32,626 nucleotides of DNA from the NCBI GenBank assembly GCA_964437215.1, contig CAYTFZ010000021.1, forward strand, positions 1 through 32,626, written 5' to 3'. Under the pieces are notes generated by a model. That model searched no databases. It saw only the letters and a program-made list of their open reading frames with translations, and had not been told where the DNA came from. Position numbers and translations under genes: made by a program. The stretch is from JAAYAN01 sp964437215 (lineage in GTDB: Bacteria > Bacteroidota > Ignavibacteria > Ignavibacteriales > Melioribacteraceae). Shown in pieces: positions 27,896 through 32,626 of the stretch; position 1 is the first letter of the stretch; each line of letters starts with the position of its first letter.

Positions 27896-28495
27896 TTGAA
27901 AAAAAATATGGTTTATTTCGTGCTTTATATAGTTCTGCTTTCGGAATTGCTTATAGTTATTACCGAAAGGGATGAACTTCAGGAAACAGAAAACCAGATA
28001 AGGGATAAGATGCTTTCAACGCTTTCCGAAATGTATAAACAGCCTTTAATTCTTTCGGTACCGCAAAAAGAATCGAATTATAAACTCGGATCGGAAGAAC
28101 CGCTTAAAGTTGTTTTAACGCCCAGCGGATTGGTTTCGGATAACGAAAAAAAGAATTATAAAATAAGAATAGATGTTGATAAAAAGAACGGAGCGGTTCC
28201 TCCTGACTGGCCTGAAGGCGGAATTGTAATAGGTAAGAGCAATCAGAAATTTAAGATTGAACGCGAAAACGGAAATGCAATATTTATTGCAAATTTCGAT
28301 AGAAAAGGAGATTACAAATTTTTAGCCGATTGCGAAGTTGACAGGCAATTCCCCGAATATCTTCCGGAAAACTTAAAAAGCGCATTGAGCGAAATGGTCG
28401 GCAAATTGAAAACAGCCAAAAGTAACACCCAGAATTTTGTAGTAAAAGTTAATGAAACAGGAGTCGACAGAAAATCTGCGGAAGTATCGTATTAA
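27896..28495 (+). CDS. Single-helix periplasmic protein, GldM-like N-terminal part
   Basis: A 199-residue protein with a short basic N-terminus and one membrane helix (about 5-22). That helix contains a buried Glu17. A charged helical stalk (about 24-46) and a beta-rich periplasmic domain follow. There is no signal peptidase site, so it should stay anchored in the inner membrane. GldM/PorM, the partner of GldL in the proton-driven T9SS motor, also has a single N-terminal helix that sits in the GldL ring and long periplasmic domains, but is about 500 residues. This gene would match only its first part. The start is TTG at 27896 with AGGG 7 nt before it; an ATG at 27908 is possible. It follows the GldL-like gene by 20 bp. 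Confidence 0.55.
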   Translation: MKKNMVYFVLYIVLLSELLIVITERDELQETENQIRDKMLSTLSEMYKQPLILSVPQKESNYKLGSEEPLKVVLTPSGLVSDNEKKNYKIRIDVDKKNGAVPPDWPEGGIVIGKSNQKFKIERENGNAIFIANFDRKGDYKFLADCEVDRQFPEYLPENLKSALSEMVGKLKTAKSNTQNFVVKVNETGVDRKSAEVSY

Positions 28496-28505
28496 GGGAA
28501 AAAAC

Positions 28506-29576
28506 ATGAAAAAATTACAATCGGTATTTTTATGCTTTGTAACACTGTTTTGTTATCCTCTGCTTGCGCAGAATTCCGAAATTGGTGATACAATAGAGGT
28601 TGTAACTCTCGAAGAATTCAGCATTCCAAGCAACAAACATATAGTGCTTACCAATATCCGCAACATTTCTTTTGAAGCTGAGCTGCTGGATAATCAGAAT
28701 AATTTTATAAGAAAATGTGAAAATAGCTGGCAGGACCCTCCAAAAAATCAATTCCCTGTATCGGGAGAGCGGGGCAAACTTGTTCAGTTTTCGCTTAAAG
28801 AATCCATCGAAGAAGCCGGCGAATATTATGCAAAAGTTAAAATCGGATTTGTAGACGAAAGAGGAAAAAATAATATTGAGGTTCTCTACAAGATAATTGC
28901 AGATTATCCTACAATGGGTTCCGAAATAAATTTAAGGGACAGATACTATTTTTCGGAGGAAGAAACTTTCAGTTTTACTACCATGGAATATAAAGATGCA
29001 AAATCATACAGTTTTGCCGTAACGGATGCTGCCGGCGGAATTATCGACAGCGGACGGGGTTCTGTGGTAAATCTGAATAAAGTTATGCAAAGCGAAAGCA
29101 ATGTAGGCAAGAAAATAATTGTGCATGGTTTTTATAAAGGGAAGGAATTTATTTTTAAGGATGGTAAAACCGGAGAAGTTAACAGATCTGTTTGGGAATT
29201 TGAACTTGTTAAACCCGAACTTGATGAGTTTATCGGTTGGAAAGGCGAAGATGAAAAAGGCGATCAGCTTTTAAGCGTGTACAACGAAAAAGCAATGAAT
29301 CTACTTTATCTCTATGTAGGGAAAACCCCTACCGGATTTGCTGTTCTTGCCCCAAAAATACGTAACCTTACGGTAACCTCCGAACCGAAAAACTTTCTTA
29401 AAAATTTCAGTTCGGCAACATCCGGAAAATTTTTATTTATTAAACTTGCAGTAAATGAAGAATTTATTGCAAATATGGAAGAATGCGGCGAAGCTGATGT
29501 AACAATCTCTCTTCAGTTTACCACTCAGTTTAACGAGAAAATAACCCGTAAATATTCCGCAACCGTAATTAAATAG
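28506..29576 (+). CDS. Secreted beta-rich protein, possible GldM C-terminal counterpart
   Basis: A 356-residue exported protein with a signal peptide ending near residue 19 (YPLLAQ). The mature part alternates short beta strands with charged turns, like two or three Ig-like domains, without a membrane helix, lipobox or catalytic motif. No family was recognised. AAGGGA overlaps the preceding stop codon and lies 7 nt before the ATG at 28506; an upstream in-frame ATG at 28452 would add 18 residues that hide the signal peptide and is rejected. Position after the single-helix protein suggests it could supply the outer periplasmic domains that GldM carries in one chain, but this is inference. Confidence 0.6.
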   Translation: MKKLQSVFLCFVTLFCYPLLAQNSEIGDTIEVVTLEEFSIPSNKHIVLTNIRNISFEAELLDNQNNFIRKCENSWQDPPKNQFPVSGERGKLVQFSLKESIEEAGEYYAKVKIGFVDERGKNNIEVLYKIIADYPTMGSEINLRDRYYFSEEETFSFTTMEYKDAKSYSFAVTDAAGGIIDSGRGSVVNLNKVMQSESNVGKKIIVHGFYKGKEFIFKDGKTGEVNRSVWEFELVKPELDEFIGWKGEDEKGDQLLSVYNEKAMNLLYLYVGKTPTGFAVLAPKIRNLTVTSEPKNFLKNFSSATSGKFLFIKLAVNEEFIANMEECGEADVTISLQFTTQFNEKITRKYSATVIK

Positions 29577-29601
29577 TTGATAAACTAACAAAATAATAAC
29601 T

Positions 29602-31098
29602 ATGAAAAAAATATTGTTGTTGCTGCTGATTTTTACATTTTCCTTATTAAAAGCGCAGGTAACCGAAGACTATATTAAAAAGATTGATCTTAAGCTGGCA
29701 AAAGATAAGAACTATCTCAATCTCAATTATGTATCTTTTAATCCTGCCGACGGAATGGACTCACTTTTAACTTCAATTCCCCGCGCGCTTAACCGGATGC
29801 CGGTTACCCTTAATTCGGGTGAAGAATATATTTACAGAATTGTCTACCTTAAAGAAGGAGTGAAAATTGACTCCGTTCAGCTTTTGTATCTTGATGAAAT
29901 AAAACTGAATGCCGTTGCAAGCGATAAGCTTTTCGGCGCTGTAAACGAAGTAACCGACGACACAACGCGTCTGCTCACATTCAGGGATATATATTTCCTT
30001 AAAAAGAATGAGCCTGCCACCTACAATGCGCTGTTGAATATTGTAAATGAAAACTTGATTGAAAATGAAGGAACACCTCCGCCTAACATTCTTGGAATCA
30101 ATCCTGATGAAAAATTCCGGACAGAAATGGGTTTCTCTTCCAGAGATAACAAGGATTATCTTTTATTCGAAAACGTAAACGGCAGACATTGGGTGCCTAA
30201 GAAATCGGATGTAAGAACCGGAGGCAGACGCAGAGTTCAGGAAACCGGCGGTTTCAGGATTGATGCAAGTTTTTCTTCAATTTCTGTTTCGCATAGCGTA
30301 ATGGATTTCCCTGCAGGTTCATCGGGACTTGAACTGACTGCTGAAGATAAAATTATGAACGTCCTTCCGTGGCAATCGCAAACACTTTCCGGCGGATTCC
30401 GGGCGATAATTGGCTTTGGCGAAAATAAAAACGATATTTACAACACAAGCTATATCGATGCTAAAATAATGGCAAGATTCAGGCTTACTTCTAAAGATCT
30501 TTACAAAAACATTCCGTTTATAAGCGGTGAAAAACCAAAGCTCAATTTCGGAAATGCTTTAGCCGGTGAACTTCATTTTACTCGTCCTTTTACGCTCCCT
30601 TTTATTAATATAGCTTTTTCTACAGCAAAAAAAGCATTCGATAAACCATCATTTTTAATCGAAAACGAAACAGCAAAGACTGCGTATTTTTCGTTTACGC
30701 AATTCGAAGCATCAATGTCGTTTTACTGGAACACAAATGCCGATCTCGAAAATCGTTTCCGGCTTGATTTGGGAGCAGCATTTTTTGATATATGGAAAGC
30801 TGATTACTCTTTGGATGACGAACTGATTTCAAAAGAGATGATTCAAAATAGATTTCAGCCGCTTGCTGAACTTAATTATTCATTCATTCCCGAAAATGTT
30901 CCTTTGTTCGGAATAAGCTTAAGATATTTCGATAGCGCTGTTAAAGGTAAATTCTGGATGAAGCTGATTGAGTTCCAGAATTGGGGCGGCTTCAGGTTCG
31001 AAACTTACGTAATTTCGCCGGTATTTTTCCGCGAACAAAAGGATTGGGAAACAGAAGGCGGAGCATTCTTTCAAATCAGATATCGATACGGTCTATAA
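29602..31098 (+). CDS. Probable outer-membrane protein with C-terminal beta-barrel
   Basis: 498 residues with a signal peptide ending near residue 19 (LLKAQ). The first half (about 20-200) is a polar, mixed domain that would lie in the periplasm. After an Arg-rich linker (KSDVRTGGRRRVQETGG, about 200-216) the sequence alternates aromatic and polar residues in strand-length pieces, as in a beta-barrel, and ends in YRYGL. No known family was recognised. It lies 25 bp after the secreted beta-rich gene and 2 bp before the next barrel gene. In this operon it is a candidate outer-membrane partner of the inner-membrane GldL-like motor. Confidence 0.62.
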   Translation: MKKILLLLLIFTFSLLKAQVTEDYIKKIDLKLAKDKNYLNLNYVSFNPADGMDSLLTSIPRALNRMPVTLNSGEEYIYRIVYLKEGVKIDSVQLLYLDEIKLNAVASDKLFGAVNEVTDDTTRLLTFRDIYFLKKNEPATYNALLNIVNENLIENEGTPPPNILGINPDEKFRTEMGFSSRDNKDYLLFENVNGRHWVPKKSDVRTGGRRRVQETGGFRIDASFSSISVSHSVMDFPAGSSGLELTAEDKIMNVLPWQSQTLSGGFRAIIGFGENKNDIYNTSYIDAKIMARFRLTSKDLYKNIPFISGEKPKLNFGNALAGELHFTRPFTLPFINIAFSTAKKAFDKPSFLIENETAKTAYFSFTQFEASMSFYWNTNADLENRFRLDLGAAFFDIWKADYSLDDELISKEMIQNRFQPLAELNYSFIPENVPLFGISLRYFDSAVKGKFWMKLIEFQNWGGFRFETYVISPVFFREQKDWETEGGAFFQIRYRYGL

Positions 31099-31100
31099 TT

Positions 31101-32552
31101 ATGAAAACAACTGCTAAAATTTTAAACTATGCATTTATAATATCAATATTCTTTTCGCTCCTTCTTGCTCAGGAAAATCCTGCTCCCGAAGCCGCCGATT
31201 CTTCATATAATCCGCAGGCAAGTGCGGAAGTAAATACCGAGGATGAGGAAAAATATCTGCAGGATGTTTATTCCAGTCTGGAATATAACACAACCGCGTT
31301 CGACGATTTAAAACAGAACTGGATTATAAGCGACCCGCTACTGATACGCGAAATATTCAACAAATTTATCGTGGAAAATGCAATACGGGTAAATAAAAAG
31401 AAAATTACAGTGGAACAGCTTTCGGAACTTTCAAAACCTGTTTTTGAGGGAAATGTTTTAATTGTTGCGCGCAAAAGATTTTATGACGACGAAATTGAAC
31501 TTTTCCAATTTGTGCGTTCGCAGGAAATTGATAAAGATGATCCCGATCCGTTATTTGATCCTGTTACCGATGGTTTTTACCTGAGGCAGATTACCGGAGA
31601 TGAACTTTATGCAAAAATTCAGGAACAGATTTATTTTTTCCGGAATGTTACAAAAGACGATTTTAATTCCGATGCCGGTTATTTCTTTGATATTAATCTT
31701 AACGGACTTGAACCTGAAGTGATGTTTTGGAACACTACTTCGAAAGAGAGAAATAAATATCTCATTTCGGCATTCGGCAAATGGGGAAACGACAAAATTT
31801 TTCTGCCGGGATGGTTTTTCAGCGAATATGTATTAGGCGCAAGACTGGCATATTATAAACAGTTAAGCGATAACAGCAATGACTATACATATTCTGTTTG
31901 GGCAGGCACTGGTTTCGAAACAGGGAAACCATTTATAATGGACCTTCCTAATAAAGATTTACGGGCTTCTGGTAAAAGTGTTTATTTTAAGTTTTCAGGC
32001 GATCCGGCTCGTGTGATTTTCGATAATTTTGATAAACTTTATTTCGATTTCGAGCTGATGATGACAATCAACGAATTTAAAGCAACGGAATTCGATTCAG
32101 ACCCGTTGTACGATTTTTATGCAGTTAAAAATTATTTTACTTTTTCGGTAAGAAAAAAGGAAATACTCAACCTGTTCGATTTCGGCGACCTCGAATTAGG
32201 TTTCGGCTACAGCACACACGACATTTACCATTATCAGGTTAACCCGCCCGCTCCCGATCTAAGGGATTTGAACGACGCAGCAGCACCGGAATCTCCTTAC
32301 GATCATCACGTTATGTTCGATTTGGGGGTAAGCAGAACCGGCGGACTTTTACAGCACGATATTACTGTTACTTACGGTTACAATCTTACACGCGATATTA
32401 ATTACTTGGGCGCAAAAGCAAAAGTTATGCTCGATGATACTTTCGGTTTCGATGCGCGCGTATATTATGCAACCCGGTTGGATAAAAATTTAATGCCTTG
32501 GCGGACTGACACTTATTTCGTGTTCTCCCCGGTAATAAGAATTAATTATTAG
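31101..32552 (+). CDS. Probable outer-membrane beta-barrel protein
   Basis: 483 residues from the ATG at 31101, with a signal peptide ending near residue 22 (SLLLAQ). An acidic, helical segment (about 45-150) is followed by a long run of alternating aromatic/polar strands and a C-terminal VFSPVIRINY, a normal ending for an outer-membrane barrel. An in-frame ATG at 30981 lies inside the preceding gene and would bury the signal peptide, so it is rejected. The gene starts 2 nt after the previous stop, so the two barrels are probably made together. A family was not recognised. It is not GldN by any motif visible to me. Confidence 0.62.
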   Translation: MKTTAKILNYAFIISIFFSLLLAQENPAPEAADSSYNPQASAEVNTEDEEKYLQDVYSSLEYNTTAFDDLKQNWIISDPLLIREIFNKFIVENAIRVNKKKITVEQLSELSKPVFEGNVLIVARKRFYDDEIELFQFVRSQEIDKDDPDPLFDPVTDGFYLRQITGDELYAKIQEQIYFFRNVTKDDFNSDAGYFFDINLNGLEPEVMFWNTTSKERNKYLISAFGKWGNDKIFLPGWFFSEYVLGARLAYYKQLSDNSNDYTYSVWAGTGFETGKPFIMDLPNKDLRASGKSVYFKFSGDPARVIFDNFDKLYFDFELMMTINEFKATEFDSDPLYDFYAVKNYFTFSVRKKEILNLFDFGDLELGFGYSTHDIYHYQVNPPAPDLRDLNDAAAPESPYDHHVMFDLGVSRTGGLLQHDITVTYGYNLTRDINYLGAKAKVMLDDTFGFDARVYYATRLDKNLMPWRTDTYFVFSPVIRINY

Positions 32553-32569
32553 AAAATAATTTCAGACTT

Positions 32570-32597
32570 GTAGAGACGTTCAGTAGAACGTCTCTAC
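32570..32597. repeat. Perfect 28-bp hairpin, REP-like palindrome or terminator
   Basis: GTAGAGACGTTC and GAACGTCTCTAC form a perfect 12-bp stem with an AGTA loop, 17 bp after the last gene of the operon and followed by TGTTTT. It could end transcription. The GTAGAGACG core recurs in palindromic repeats of several environmental Bacteroidota and cyanobacteria as I recall them, so it may be a dispersed REP/MITE-like element used as a terminator. Confidence 0.7.
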
Positions 32598-32626
32598 TGT
32601 TTTAAATGGATGATTTGAAATTTATC

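Noticed and set aside
30981..31100. N-terminal extension of the last barrel gene
   Set aside because: It lies inside the preceding gene and would bury the clear signal peptide that starts at 31101.
31101..32552. Assignment of the last operon gene as GldN/PorN
   Set aside because: Size and strand pattern fit an outer-membrane barrel, and no GldN motif was visible.

Overview
The window is AT-rich bacterial chromosome, and everything points to the Bacteroidota/Chlorobiota/Ignavibacteriota lineage. The markers are a bacillithiol-type BshA, a DUF3078-like outer-membrane barrel, an OmpA with thrombospondin type-3 repeats, a GldL-like motor protein, and many secreted proteins with short Lys-rich signal peptides ending near AQ. 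Recognisable Shine-Dalgarno sequences (AGGAGG, GAGG, AGGGGG) and frequent TTG/GTG starts fit Ignavibacteria-type genomes better than classical Bacteroidia; this placement is inference. A run of 100 Ns flanked by an identical 55-bp sequence shows that it is a scaffolded draft or metagenome assembly.

Layout. (1) 270-5905, minus strand: a three-gene operon of a large secreted TPR/DUF3857/transglutaminase-like protein, archease and the RNA ligase RtcB. (2) 6170-6631, minus: a MarR-family regulator with a clear terminator. (3) 6777-9646, plus: galE, rfbC and UDP-glucose dehydrogenase, supplying sugar nucleotides for surface polysaccharide. (4) 9657-10784, minus: bshA. (5) 10858-13423, plus: a PfkB-family kinase, rfbD and a NagD-type HAD phosphatase. 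(6) 13618-14082, plus: a small TPR-like protein, ending at a strong terminator shared with the convergent envelope genes 14113-16532 (DUF3078-like barrel, then OmpA/TSP3). (7) 16654-16863: the assembly gap. (8) 16848-17777, minus: a membrane-anchored M23 peptidase, divergent from an unrecognised helical protein at 18078-18785. (9) 18890-26820, minus: a bacterial alpha-2-macroglobulin with an intact thioester and PBP1C, overlapping by 4 bp. (10) 27339-32552, plus: a tightly packed five-gene operon of a GldL-like two-helix protein, a single-helix GldM-like protein, a secreted beta-rich protein and two probable outer-membrane barrels. It is preceded by a near-consensus CRP-type palindrome and followed by a long perfect hairpin.

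Together most of the window serves the cell envelope: sugar nucleotides, peptidoglycan synthesis and trimming, periplasmic defence against proteases, and outer-membrane proteins. The most interesting region is the last operon, which looks like a divergent, split relative of the GldL-GldM motor of the type IX secretion/gliding machinery, with its own outer-membrane partners and a possible CRP/FNR-family control site.
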